Shown piece by piece: positions 1 through 8,200 of a stretch of 29,858 bases of DNA; within the stretch, counting starts at the first letter, position 1; each line of letters opens with the position of its first letter. The stretch is from a virus, in the IMG/VR virus record IMGVR_UViG_3300042339_000035, positions 1-29,858 of that record; one strand, written 5' to 3'. The notes beneath the pieces are model-generated. The model made no database searches. It worked only from the letters and a program-made list of their open reading frames with translations, and had not been told where the DNA came from. The position numbers were made by a program, and so were the translations under genes.

Positions 1-4
1 TGTG

Positions 5-14
5 AATATTTACC
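5..14 (-). promoter_or_regulatory. T4-type late promoter reading off the left edge
   Basis: On the minus strand this reads GGTAAATATT, identical to the element upstream of gp19 at 5218-5227. It directly follows the U-tract of the terminator at 16-42, so it should start a new late transcript for a gene beyond the window edge. Confidence 0.6.
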
Positions 15-15
15 G

Positions 16-42
16 AAAAAAATAGCCTCCTAAGAGGCTATT
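16..42 (-). terminator. Intrinsic terminator after the acidic EF-hand-like protein gene
   Basis: A perfect 9-bp stem (AATAGCCTC at 21-29 pairing with GAGGCTATT at 34-42) encloses a 4-nt loop. Read on the minus strand it is followed by a run of seven T. It lies 17 bases past the stop codon of the 60-1049 gene. A weaker 6-bp hairpin (ATTTGG/CCAAAT, 40-56) sits between the stop codon and the terminator. Confidence 0.85.
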
Positions 43-59
43 TGGTTAATCCAAATGGA

Positions 60-1049
60 TTACTTTCTTGGGCTAGAGAAAACTTTAGCACCAACCCTTT
101 CGTTTCGTTTGTCGTTAGCTTCTTTATTAGCGGCCTTGCCGGGCTCTTTTGACTTACGGATAAACGCAGGAACGTCTTCAGGTTTCGGACCTTCTGCAAC
201 AAACTTTCTATAATCATCCATTAGCTTAGATTCAAATGCAGCCACCGGGCTAGCAGTCTCTTCCTTCTTTTTTGCGTTCGGATCGGGCATTGGATTAGAA
301 CCACTGTTCGGCGGAGTATAATCAAAATCACGAACTTTGTTTACTACATGTGCAAAGTCGTTAGGGTTATAATCGCGTGTCTTTGGATCAGGTGTATTAT
401 CATACCCTTCGTCTTCTGGCTTTCCGTTATCACGTGCATTTAACTTGTCAGTTGTGCTGCCTTTAATAGGTTCGTCGCTAGTAACCTTAACTGGCATATC
501 TGTGGAGATTTTTACTGGTTGCCCTGTGCGAATCTTTTTAATAATGTCAGCTAATTCGTCTGCACCGCTATCGTCTATGTTTGCAGGAGGCTCAGCAGTT
601 AATGGGCCATCATCTGGTTGCTCAAGATCGTGATCCGTCATATCATGATCACCATCCATGTCAACATCGCCCAATGCTTTCATCATAGGATCCATTCCTG
701 GCATACCCATTGTAGCACTAGGAGTATCAGTTTTAGCCAGATCCATAATGCCACGCATCATAGAAACAATTTCTTGTGCATTGCCAGCACTCATGTTAAT
801 ACTAGCTGGCATCTGAGGTGCCATATTCATTGGAGACCCCATGCCCATCATACCGCATTCTGCAAGTGCAGACTCATTAAGTTGTTTCTTAAAACCGCTT
901 AATGCTCTTAGCTCGGACATATCTGGCTCAGGTAGATTCAATTCTACTTCTTTGCTTTCTGTTAAGACTGCTGGCTTTTCAACTAGTGCAGGCTGTGCGT
1001 TGCTGCCGTTTAGGCTAGACAATTTTTTAAGTATGTTTAACATTTCCAT
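60..1049 (-). CDS. Acidic Met/Pro-rich phage protein with EF-hand-like loop (function unknown)
   Basis: A 329-residue protein that I cannot assign to a named family. The start chosen is ATG 1049 because AAAGGAAAT precedes it by about 7 nt; the longer open frame to 1124 runs back over the upstream gene. Visible features are a Met-rich segment (about residues 65-125), a 12-residue loop DVDMDGDHDMTD at about 128-139 that fits the EF-hand calcium-loop pattern (acidic at 1, 3, 5, 9 and 12, Gly at 6), a long Asp/Pro/Lys-rich low-complexity middle, and a basic C-terminus. Several LxE tripeptides (LVE, LTE, LPE) near residues 23-40 resemble T4 prohead-protease sites. It is the last gene of the gp4-gp16 run, so a head or scaffold role is possible, but this is inference from position. 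Confidence 0.8.
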   Translation of the reverse strand: MEMLNILKKLSSLNGSNAQPALVEKPAVLTESKEVELNLPEPDMSELRALSGFKKQLNESALAECGMMGMGSPMNMAPQMPASINMSAGNAQEIVSMMRGIMDLAKTDTPSATMGMPGMDPMMKALGDVDMDGDHDMTDHDLEQPDDGPLTAEPPANIDDSGADELADIIKKIRTGQPVKISTDMPVKVTSDEPIKGSTTDKLNARDNGKPEDEGYDNTPDPKTRDYNPNDFAHVVNKVRDFDYTPPNSGSNPMPDPNAKKKEETASPVAAFESKLMDDYRKFVAEGPKPEDVPAFIRKSKEPGKAANKEANDKRNERVGAKVFSSPRK

Positions 1050-1062
1050 ATTCGTATTTCCT

Positions 1063-1581
1063 TTATTGACCCGAAGTAGGGATCTGTTCCCCACGCTCTT
1101 TGCGTCTAGCTGCGGCATCTGCATTTAACTGTTTCAAAAATGATGTATTATATTTTTCACCGTAGTAATCATCAAACTTTGCATTAGGCAATTCTTTGTA
1201 CTCACTATCTGTTAGTAACGCACCTTCTCTCTTTTCTACGGGTTCTTGATATTCTTCCGACGGCTCTAATGGGCTACGTACTACCATGTAGTTTTCGTTA
1301 ATGCCTAATTCTGCTGTCAGATATTTGTGTAATTCATTTGCAGTAGTTGGGTAATTAAGAGAGATTTCGTAGATACTAACTTCTGCATTTTTAATTTTTG
1401 GAAAGTCTAGTGGTAATTGCTGGATAGGAGTTTTGCCTTTTTTGCTAAACTCAGCTACGCTGAAACGTTCTAATAAACCCTTCATCTTTGCTTCTGATTC
1501 AGAGGTGCATTCTTGTGCGACTTTAATTTTAAAATCGTATTTTTTTACAGACTCTGTAAGATATTCTTTAAATGATCTCAT
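1063..1581 (-). CDS. Phage protein with T4 capsid-targeting-like N-terminus
   Basis: A 172-residue protein of unknown function. Its first ten residues, MRSFKEYLTE, closely resemble the capsid targeting sequence of T4 internal proteins (MKTYQEFIAE), which is cut after the Glu by prohead protease gp21; here LTE fits the (L/I)xE cleavage rule. The body is mixed alpha/beta-looking and charged, with no membrane segment and no catalytic motif that I recognise. AGGAAAT precedes ATG 1581, supporting the start. A late-promoter-like element lies at 1597-1606. It follows the small terminase gene with a 16-nt gap and precedes the acidic protein with a 13-nt gap. I infer a protein packaged in or processed with the prohead; many T4-like phage proteins with similar N-termini remain unassigned. 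Confidence 0.85.
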   Translation of the reverse strand: MRSFKEYLTESVKKYDFKIKVAQECTSESEAKMKGLLERFSVAEFSKKGKTPIQQLPLDFPKIKNAEVSIYEISLNYPTTANELHKYLTAELGINENYMVVRSPLEPSEEYQEPVEKREGALLTDSEYKELPNAKFDDYYGEKYNTSFLKQLNADAAARRKERGEQIPTSGQ

Positions 1582-1596
1582 GGTGATTTCCTATGC

Positions 1597-1606
1597 TTTA
1601 TTTATC
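1597..1606 (-). promoter_or_regulatory. Possible late promoter before the capsid-targeting-like gene
   Basis: The minus strand reads GATAAATAAA, with the core 17 nt upstream of ATG 1581 and overlapping the stop codon of the gp16 gene. It has the ATAAATA core but lacks the usual YT or TT tail, so it is one of the weaker sites. Confidence 0.4.
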
Positions 1607-2065
1607 CAGATTTTTAAGTTTTGCAATGAGGCTGTTACGGTCTGTAATCAGCACTCCTTCAGCTTGTACTGACTCAGGATTTGCATTACCTTCTTTTTTA
1701 TCTACAGCATATTTTTTTAGCTGTAATTCTACCATTTTTAACTTTTTATCAATTTTTGCACTTTTGGCAGTGATTGCGGCATTTAGCATATTGCCTGCAA
1801 CTTCAAACATGCGGGCACCGTAACGTGCTTCGACGTTCATACCTAGATCCATTAGATCGTCGTAGGCTTTTTCAGCTTTGTTTGCTAGTGCATCTAATTC
1901 ACTATCGCTAATGTCGCCAAGTCCTTTAACACGAGGTAAGGCTGCTGAAATTTTGTCAAATTCTTCTAGTTTTTCTTGTAAGGAAATTGTTATAGGTTCG
2001 GCAGGAATAACTACTTCCTCGTTATCTTGCGGCAAATTAAAAAGTTCTTCAAGTTTCTTTGTCAT
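1598..2065 (-). CDS. 16: Terminase small subunit (T4 gp16 family)
   Basis: A 155-residue protein that would regulate the large terminase gp17 during DNA packaging, forming a ring that modulates ATPase and nuclease activity. Recognition rests on the MTKKLEELFNLP opening, the acidic linker, the DSELDALANKAEKAYDDLMD segment and the central helical core (DLGMNVEARYGARMFEVAGNML, then AITAKSAKIDKKLKMVELQLKK), a pattern I know from cyanophage-type gp16. Length agrees with the T4 protein (about 164 residues). Its ATG lies 8 nt past the stop codon of the gp4 gene, so it is probably co-transcribed; its Shine-Dalgarno is weak (TAAGT). The gene for gp17 is not adjacent, unlike in T4, and is not in this window. 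Confidence 0.85.
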   Translation of the reverse strand: MTKKLEELFNLPQDNEEVVIPAEPITISLQEKLEEFDKISAALPRVKGLGDISDSELDALANKAEKAYDDLMDLGMNVEARYGARMFEVAGNMLNAAITAKSAKIDKKLKMVELQLKKYAVDKKEGNANPESVQAEGVLITDRNSLIAKLKNLDK

Positions 2066-2073
2066 AATATTAC

Positions 2074-2514
2074 TTATCGCTTTTTACTGCCATTATGGAA
2101 AATATCACGCTCGCTTACTACTCTAAACTGTATTCCACGGGCTTTACACCATGCACTGGCTGCTTCCCATTTTGCCATATTTTTTACATAAGCTGCTTGA
2201 TTATGGGGGTTCTTGCCCACAGATTCTTTTACTGCTTGATTGTTGGGTTTAATTTCTATCATTTCCGCATGACGTTTTTGATTCTTATCCGAATAGACGA
2301 TTAAAAAATCCGGAACGTATACTGTATTCTTTCCGGTGAGCGGATCTCTATAAGGAATCTTAACAGCTTCACTAGCCCACTGCTCTATTGCAGGGTTGTT
2401 GTCGCAGAACAGCATAAACGTATGTTCCCAACTTGATCTATAAACAGGATCATGTTGCCCCACAAATTTTTCAGGATTTTTGGGAATGTATCGACCTTTA
2501 GCTGTGTTTCTCAT
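2074..2514 (-). CDS. 4: Head completion protein (T4 gp4/gp50 family, nuclease-like fold)
   Basis: A 146-residue protein matching T4 gp4, needed for finishing the DNA-filled head before tail joining. Visible signatures are the N-terminal GRYIPKNPEKFVG (T4: GKWVPKNISKYRG), YRSSWEHTFM with Glu30, PDF with Asp69, and the EIKP block with Glu87 and Lys89. The E...D...ExK arrangement is that of TnsA/PD-(D/E)XK-type nucleases, so the active-site residues look intact. The start codon overlaps the preceding stop as TAATG, which argues for coupled translation with the 123-residue gene upstream. Function by family is strong; whether it cleaves DNA in this phage is inference. Confidence 0.87.
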   Translation of the reverse strand: MRNTAKGRYIPKNPEKFVGQHDPVYRSSWEHTFMLFCDNNPAIEQWASEAVKIPYRDPLTGKNTVYVPDFLIVYSDKNQKRHAEMIEIKPNNQAVKESVGKNPHNQAAYVKNMAKWEAASAWCKARGIQFRVVSERDIFHNGSKKR

Positions 2515-2885
2515 TAGGGTAAAATGTTACGTTTAACCACTTCAACGGGTGTAATGTTTTGTGTTGTGCCCAATACACTGGTCTTAAATCTATTGAAATT
2601 TAATATTTCCGATACTAACTGGCTCAGCTCAACATTTCCTAAATTTTTCATAGAATCGAGAACGTTCATCGGATTAAAGCTGTCACGCTTGGCCTGCATC
2701 ATAATTGTTATGGCAATATTTTCTGCAGATTCGTCGCTGAATCCTTTGTTAGACAATAGCCCTTTCATTGCGGTCAACGTGTCGTTATGTAATTGAACAG
2801 GTAAATCATTATATTGATTTAAGTTCTTGTTTGATAAATCACTTGCAGACCTTGCTGCTTGTTTAGGTGGTATATTGGTATACAT
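2514..2885 (-). CDS. Small conserved T4-like virion-associated protein (unknown function)
   Basis: A 123-residue, mostly helical protein. I recognise the C-terminal block (LSQLVSEILNFNRFKTSVLG, about 88-107) and the NPMNVLDSMKNLGNV segment as recurring in marine T4-like phages next to the tail-tube-like structural gene, but I know of no assigned function. Start and stop both overlap the neighbours as TAATG, so it is translated as part of a tightly coupled set with the 538-residue protein and gp4. No signal peptide or membrane segment is visible. Confidence 0.85.
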   Translation of the reverse strand: MYTNIPPKQAARSASDLSNKNLNQYNDLPVQLHNDTLTAMKGLLSNKGFSDESAENIAITIMMQAKRDSFNPMNVLDSMKNLGNVELSQLVSEILNFNRFKTSVLGTTQNITPVEVVKRNILP

Positions 2886-4501
2886 TATGCAAAATATGTA
2901 GTTGTTGAATCGTCGTCATCTTCTTGGACTTCGTATACTTCTGCTTCTGAAACATCTATGTCTTCTGTGTCTGAGAATCGAGTTTCGGCATTTAGCCTTT
3001 CAGTTTCGAACGGATCGTCGGCACCTATTGTTTCATCTGAATTTTCAGAAGCTTCTGCCTCTGCTAGTAATGTTTCTAATTCTGCATCTTCTAAAGCAAT
3101 AGTGTTTAAACTTGATGTTAATTTATCAGGATCTGTGTAGCCAAGCTCATCAAATTCTGCATAGATTGCTTCTACTGCTTCAGGGTCCCCGTCTGCTGCT
3201 GCAATCCTTGCATCTAGTTCGCCTTTTAAACTGCGACTTTGTGCAATCTGTGCGGAAATATCTGAGGCCAATGCTGCTTTTTCTGCACGAGCAGTTGCAA
3301 TTGCGGCAGATGTGCCGGCAGCACTAGACGGCAACAATCCTTTGATTGCGTTTCCGATCTTATCAGTTAATCCGCCAACTGCTCCGCCGATGCCTGCCGC
3401 TAATCCGCCTAAATTAAAGCCACCGCCACCGGCCTGCTGCGACCTAGGTACTGCGGTAGTAGGCATCTCTCCTGGTAATGTTGCTAGAGAAAGTCCAGCA
3501 GGACTTTTTCCAGTTAACACATCAGGTAACTTTCCAGTTCTTGCAACTTTGTCTAAAATTCCGTAACCTTCTGATAAGATACTTGCCTTGGAGATATTCT
3601 TAGCATTGTTAAAAATTGCAGCGGCACCTCTTGCAGTTTTGAATAATCCTAACGGACTTGCATCACCTGCACCGCCAAATATTTCTCCAATTCCGGGGAT
3701 AATGCCGCCTGGCCCTAATATACTATTGTTGCCGCCGCCAAAAATACTCAATGGGCCGGGAGTTGTATCGTAATGTATAGTAGCAAACCCAGTAGGGCTA
3801 TCTCTTTTAATTTGCCCAGTTCCGTACAGTACTGTTTCAAATTGCACAGTCATATTATTTTCTAACAATTTACTCTGTGTTTGATCTAGTTTATCGTGAC
3901 TGAAATCTGTAATAATAGGATTGACTAGTACAAACGCTGTAAACTGTTTTCTATTGAGCTGATAAATTTCAATAGATCTAAAGAAAGGATCTGTTTGCCC
4001 ATTGTTTAGACCAAACGCTGTGCTTTCGTTAACATTGGTTCCTATCTTTTTATATTTTGTATCTGCAAATCCTGGGGCAATGGTCAATGCAGAAGTGTTC
4101 TTTCCGTCAACAAAATAATAGTTGTAATAGGCTTTCCACATACCAGTAGTGGTGTTATTGTGATCATCATGAAACGCCATAGCCACTGGTTGATATTCAA
4201 TTTTACTCTGTACAATAGCTTTTCTATTGTACTGATTAATTGTTTCTGTAGCAATTCTGTATTTAGGTAGGTCGATATTTTTTACCAGCAAACCTAACTC
4301 AGCACCGTTCTTTGTTAAAAACTGTTCAGTGATAGGATTGTTATTTCTGTTGATGTTAAACACAACATAATACATGAACCCAGACTTGGGTGCTAGTCTA
4401 AAATAGTCATCAACATACAATCTACTCGCATGTTGGTAGTCTTTAACCTGCGTAGTGGTCGTAAGTGCTTGACCTAGAAAATTAGTGAATGCATTTGCCA
4501 T
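2885..4501 (-). CDS. Tail-associated structural protein, tail-tube-like N-terminus
   Basis: A 538-residue protein. The N-terminal half (about 20-255) has the segment DYQHASRLYVDDYFRLAPKS followed by FMYYVVFNINRNN, then NAYN-type and AFHDDHNN motifs, a pattern that I recall from unnamed structural proteins encoded beside gp19 in marine T4-like phages; it looks like a gp19-type tube domain, so a baseplate tube-initiator role (gp54- or gp48-like) is possible but unproven. About 255-300 is Gly/Pro-rich, 355-395 is Gly-rich, about 400-480 is Ala/Glu-rich and probably helical, and the last 60 residues are strongly acidic. Its start ATG is 5 nt after a TAAATA core with no Shine-Dalgarno, predicting a leaderless mRNA. 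It heads the run ending at the left-edge terminator. Confidence 0.85.
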   Translation of the reverse strand: MANAFTNFLGQALTTTTQVKDYQHASRLYVDDYFRLAPKSGFMYYVVFNINRNNNPITEQFLTKNGAELGLLVKNIDLPKYRIATETINQYNRKAIVQSKIEYQPVAMAFHDDHNNTTTGMWKAYYNYYFVDGKNTSALTIAPGFADTKYKKIGTNVNESTAFGLNNGQTDPFFRSIEIYQLNRKQFTAFVLVNPIITDFSHDKLDQTQSKLLENNMTVQFETVLYGTGQIKRDSPTGFATIHYDTTPGPLSIFGGGNNSILGPGGIIPGIGEIFGGAGDASPLGLFKTARGAAAIFNNAKNISKASILSEGYGILDKVARTGKLPDVLTGKSPAGLSLATLPGEMPTTAVPRSQQAGGGGFNLGGLAAGIGGAVGGLTDKIGNAIKGLLPSSAAGTSAAIATARAEKAALASDISAQIAQSRSLKGELDARIAAADGDPEAVEAIYAEFDELGYTDPDKLTSSLNTIALEDAELETLLAEAEASENSDETIGADDPFETERLNAETRFSDTEDIDVSEAEVYEVQEDDDDSTTTYFA

Positions 4502-4504
4502 AGT

Positions 4505-4514
4505 AATATTTAGC
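4505..4514 (-). promoter_or_regulatory. Late promoter at exact leaderless spacing (tail-tube-like gene)
   Basis: The minus strand reads GCTAAATATT; the TAAATA core ends 5 nt before ATG 4501. By the T4 late-promoter convention the transcript would begin at the A of ATG. The same decamer precedes gp13 (10452-10461) at the same spacing. Confidence 0.7.
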
Positions 4515-4517
4515 CGT

Positions 4518-4540
4518 AAAAAAAGGCCCCCTAAAGGGCC
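4518..4540 (-). terminator. 19: Intrinsic terminator between gp19 and the tail-tube-like gene
   Basis: On the minus strand GGCCC (from 4540) pairs with GGGCC (to 4525) around a 6-nt loop, followed by seven T (4524-4518). It ends the gp19 transcript and is followed at once by the late promoter at 4505-4514. Confidence 0.88.
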
Positions 4541-4548
4541 AATCTTTG

Positions 4549-4568
4549 AACAGGTTAATTAACCTGTT
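4549..4568. repeat. Perfect 20-bp palindrome over the gp19 stop codon
   Basis: The half-site AACAGGTTAA is followed directly by its exact reverse complement. The palindrome contains the gp19 stop codon and lies 8 bases upstream (in transcript direction) of the terminator stem. It could act as a second hairpin or a protein-binding site. Confidence 0.8.
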
Positions 4569-5197
4569 GCTAAGGAAGATAATGTTCTTCCTACAGTAGC
4601 TCCTAAGCCAACTGGTTGACCTGAAGGTCCGATCTGTAGTGCGTTATCGTATTGGATTGTAAGTGCAATCTCCATCGGAGCACTCTCAGCATATGCCAAT
4701 TCGTTATAGTTTACTGACTGCAAATAGCAACCATAAACTTCCCATGTTTCTAATACGTTAGCTGCCCAATTTGCATTGTCGCCATTGCCGCCGTCAAGCA
4801 TCTCAATACGAGTTAAGAACTTGTATTCAGCACCTGCTGCTGCACTTGCTTGTTCAAAGAAATCAAACTGCTTCTGTAGTTGTTCGCCAACTAACTTAGT
4901 AACGTTGCCTTGAGCATCGTCGCGAAGAGTCAAGTTCATTGGTTGCCATGTGTGCTTACCGGCATAGTTAATCTGGCTGTTATACACGTGAATTGTTTGA
5001 TTTTCAAACTGAACTTGCGGTCTAGCTGCCGTTACAACTTGCTTGGTTAGCTCAGTGGTAGGTTTTGTAACACCAAAATTTTCTAGTGATACACGGAAGC
5101 GATACTTCAACTTCGGCATCAATAGACCTTGAACGGTACTACTTTGTCCACCACCTGCTAGTGGAACTGTGAATCTGCTTAAACTTGCGATTGCCAT
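4559..5197 (-). CDS. 19: Tail tube protein (T4 gp19 family)
   Basis: A 212-residue protein forming the inner tube of the contractile tail, through which DNA passes. Recognised by LKYRFRVSLENFG (about 30-42), the TKQVVTAARPQVQFENQTIHVYNS stretch, YAGKHTWQPMNLTLRDD, and the C-terminal SVNYNELAYAESAPMEIALTIQYDNA strand, all characteristic of the gp19 family. T4 gp19 is 163 residues; the excess is an insert rich in Ala/Asn in the middle (about 115-145) and a short C-terminal tail. AAGGAG lies about 8 nt before the ATG, and a late promoter (5218-5227) lies just upstream, so it can be expressed separately from gp18. A terminator follows. Confidence 0.94.
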   Translation of the reverse strand: MAIASLSRFTVPLAGGGQSSTVQGLLMPKLKYRFRVSLENFGVTKPTTELTKQVVTAARPQVQFENQTIHVYNSQINYAGKHTWQPMNLTLRDDAQGNVTKLVGEQLQKQFDFFEQASAAAGAEYKFLTRIEMLDGGNGDNANWAANVLETWEVYGCYLQSVNYNELAYAESAPMEIALTIQYDNALQIGPSGQPVGLGATVGRTLSSLATG

Positions 5198-5217
5198 CTT
5201 ATGTGCTCCTTGTCCTT

Positions 5218-5227
5218 AATATTTACC
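5218..5227 (-). promoter_or_regulatory. 19: Late promoter for gp19
   Basis: The minus strand reads GGTAAATATT, with the core 22 nt before ATG 5197 and a clear AAGGAG in between. It allows more tail tube than sheath to be made from the same late region. Confidence 0.65.
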
Positions 5228-5229
5228 AA

Positions 5230-8200
5230 TTATAGTCCAGCTTGAATATCGCCAGTGTTTTTCAAGCGTAGTGGAATATAGATAAATTCAACTGCTTTTA
5301 CTGGTTCAATAGCAATGTCTAACCATAGTTCTGAACGGTCTACTCTTGTAGGTGTGTTGTTTGTTTCATCACACACTACTAAGAAGTCGTACAGTGCTCG
5401 CTGTCCTACTAACTCTAGTAAGAAGCTTTCTGTTGCTTGTTTGATCTCGTTACGAGTAATTCTATCGTTAGGTTCAAACAAGAACGGCTTAACTAATAGA
5501 CTTAACTGTCTACGTAAGTATGCAACTAAACGTGCAACGTTAATTCTGTCTAATGCACTGGCGTTTCTTGCACGAGTGTATTGACCAAAGTTAACAATGC
5601 CAGCACCTGGAATTGTAGCGATTGGGTTAACTTTAACTCCTGCTAGTACATCACGTAAGCTCTGTGGCAAGCTAGTTGTTTTAAACTCGCCTTCACTAGT
5701 AATGTAACCAACACTGGTAGCATTGTCAACACCGCCGCGACGTGTGCCAGCCGGAGCAAACCACTGGAAGCTCTTAGCATCGCTGTTAACGATAGTACGT
5801 AGCATCATGTGGCTTGGTGGAACAACAATAGCATTTCCTAAGTTGTCATTTGTATAACCGCTTGGATAGAACATAGCCATATATTCGTCATAGCTAACTG
5901 CACCTTCTTCACTGTTGTCAAATGCCAACGCTGTGTTGAAGCCCCAGTTGTTTAGTTCTGTTCCGTTAGGTTGTAATCTAAACGGTGTATCACCAACAAC
6001 AAATGCTGTTAATCCGCGATCTGTGTTGAATGCAATCATATTTTGAATTGCTTCTGGATATCCAGGAGCTGCAATCAAATTAAAGATTACAGTGTCAGTG
6101 TCACGAATACTTTGGTTAGTGTCAATTAGGGCTTTGAATGCTTCTACAACAAAACCTCGTTGAGCCCAACGACCAAAGCTGCCCTGGCCGGTTGGTTGGT
6201 TAGGACTTACTGTGATCCAACGGTTAGCAACATAAGGAGTAGAGCTGTTAGATCCGTCCATTTGCTCGTCGTTGTAACGTGGGTTCTTACCGTCGTTTGC
6301 ATCAATGTTGATGTGTGTTGTAACATACTTCTTAACGTTGAATCCTGAACGGCGTAGGTTCCACAAATGCATACCACGTGGGTATAATGCTGGATCTGGT
6401 GCGTCTGGGTCTAAGTAGTCACTGGCTAGTAGATCAACAATGTCTGCCATCTCTTCGCTTGTTCCTGCTGTGCTCCAACGTGCATCTGCAAACAACCATC
6501 CGTCTGGAGTTGTTTGATCTGTAGTGTCTTGTAAAATCCATTTTCCGCCTGTACGGATATAAACTACTCTGCCATAGTTACTGACGTCAGCTGTGCTGAT
6601 CCAAATGTCGTTATCAACTAATGGATCACCGTTGCTCTGTGTAGTAGGTGCTACACTGGCAACAATTGGACCTGCAGGATCAGTTAAAGGATATACATTC
6701 TTATAACCTTTCCATGTTGTTCCGTTGTGAACCATAATATCTACTTCGTCAACAACACTGCTATACCATAATTGACCATCAATTGGGTCTGTAAATGGTG
6801 TTTGTGCTGCTGCTTCGTATACTAAAGGCTTCCAGTTACTTGCATAGAACGTGATGTCTCTGCTGTCGTATGTAGCTTTTGCGTATAAATTCTTTGTTCC
6901 AGTTTCAATACCGGTAGTGCTGTTTCTGCTCCAACCGGAGAATCCTAACACACTAGTCAATGGTGAACCTGTACCATTCTTAAGATTGATCTGGCCGCCT
7001 ATTGCGTGTTGAATTGTTAAACTTGTAGCTGCTCCGCTAGCGTTTGAACTAGCAACACTAGCAGTTACATGCGTCATATTCAGTGCGTTAATCTTGCTGA
7101 TAATATCATCAACATCGTCGCCTGCTACTAAGTTAACAGTGTATGCAGTGCTATAATTAGCAACGCCAGCAGTGGATGTGTCTAAACCTTCGTAAATTAC
7201 AAAGTTAGATGTTGTAGAAACTGTTCCAGTTGTAGCAACGCTGGTAATCTTTGTTGCACCGCTGGCGTTTCTTCTGTAGGCTTTGAATGCAGCAACCTGC
7301 GGACTAGATGTAGAAGTTGTTGCACTTCCTGCACCCATTGTAAAGTTCTGCTGAATATAGACTCTGCCAACTGGAATATCACCAGTAGCATCGATAGTAT
7401 TAATAGCTGTTTGATGCTCATCAAAAATACTAGCAGATTGCAAGCTAAATGCACCTTGTGCTTCGCTGTACAACTTAACATACCAATCTGCACCGCTGTT
7501 AGGCACAGTTGTTTTAACATATACAGAACCTGTTGGCTTATCGCCAAAATCTGGATACTTAGTGTGAGGTGCTTGATATAGAGTTACTGCATCATAAGTA
7601 GCTGCTGGTAAACCAATAGCAGTTAACATTAATGCTAATCCAGTACCTTCTACAATTCTAATCTTTCCGTCAGATACAGAACCGTCACTCTTTGCACGAG
7701 CATCTGCATATAGCTCTAAGAACCCGCCGGCATTTACTCTAGAACCAACTCCATGCACTCTCATAGCAGTGTTAATGCTAGTTGCTAGTGCAGTTAGTGT
7801 AGTTCCGCTTAGGGTAACAGTTTGACCGTTGATGATCAATGTGTTGCCATTATAAGCAGTTAATGCAGGGTTAGATGCAGTAGATACCACAACAGGGTGG
7901 CTTGTCTGCCAGCATGTGCTAGAGAATGTTGCAGCAGAAGCAAAACCTGCTTCAAAGTTTGTACCGACTACTACCCAATTTCCGCTGCTGTTTTTGTACC
8001 ATACAGTGTTGGCATTATCGCTAGTTACTACTATTGCATACTGACCGTTAGAGCCAAAACTTGCTTTTGGAGTAACGCCAGTACCGCCATCAGTTACTGT
8101 GGCATAGTTATCGTTATCAATTACTAGAGGAACTTTGTTAGTAAAGCTGTCTGTAGAAGTGTTCCACTCAAAAATACCCCAACGTGTGTTAGATGTATCA

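Noticed and set aside
1050-1124. 25-residue extension of the acidic protein
   Set aside because: It lies inside the upstream gene; ATG 1049 has a good ribosome-binding site.
445-1128. Plus-strand frames opposite the acidic protein gene
   Set aside because: Shadows of its codons; no promoter and no coding signature.
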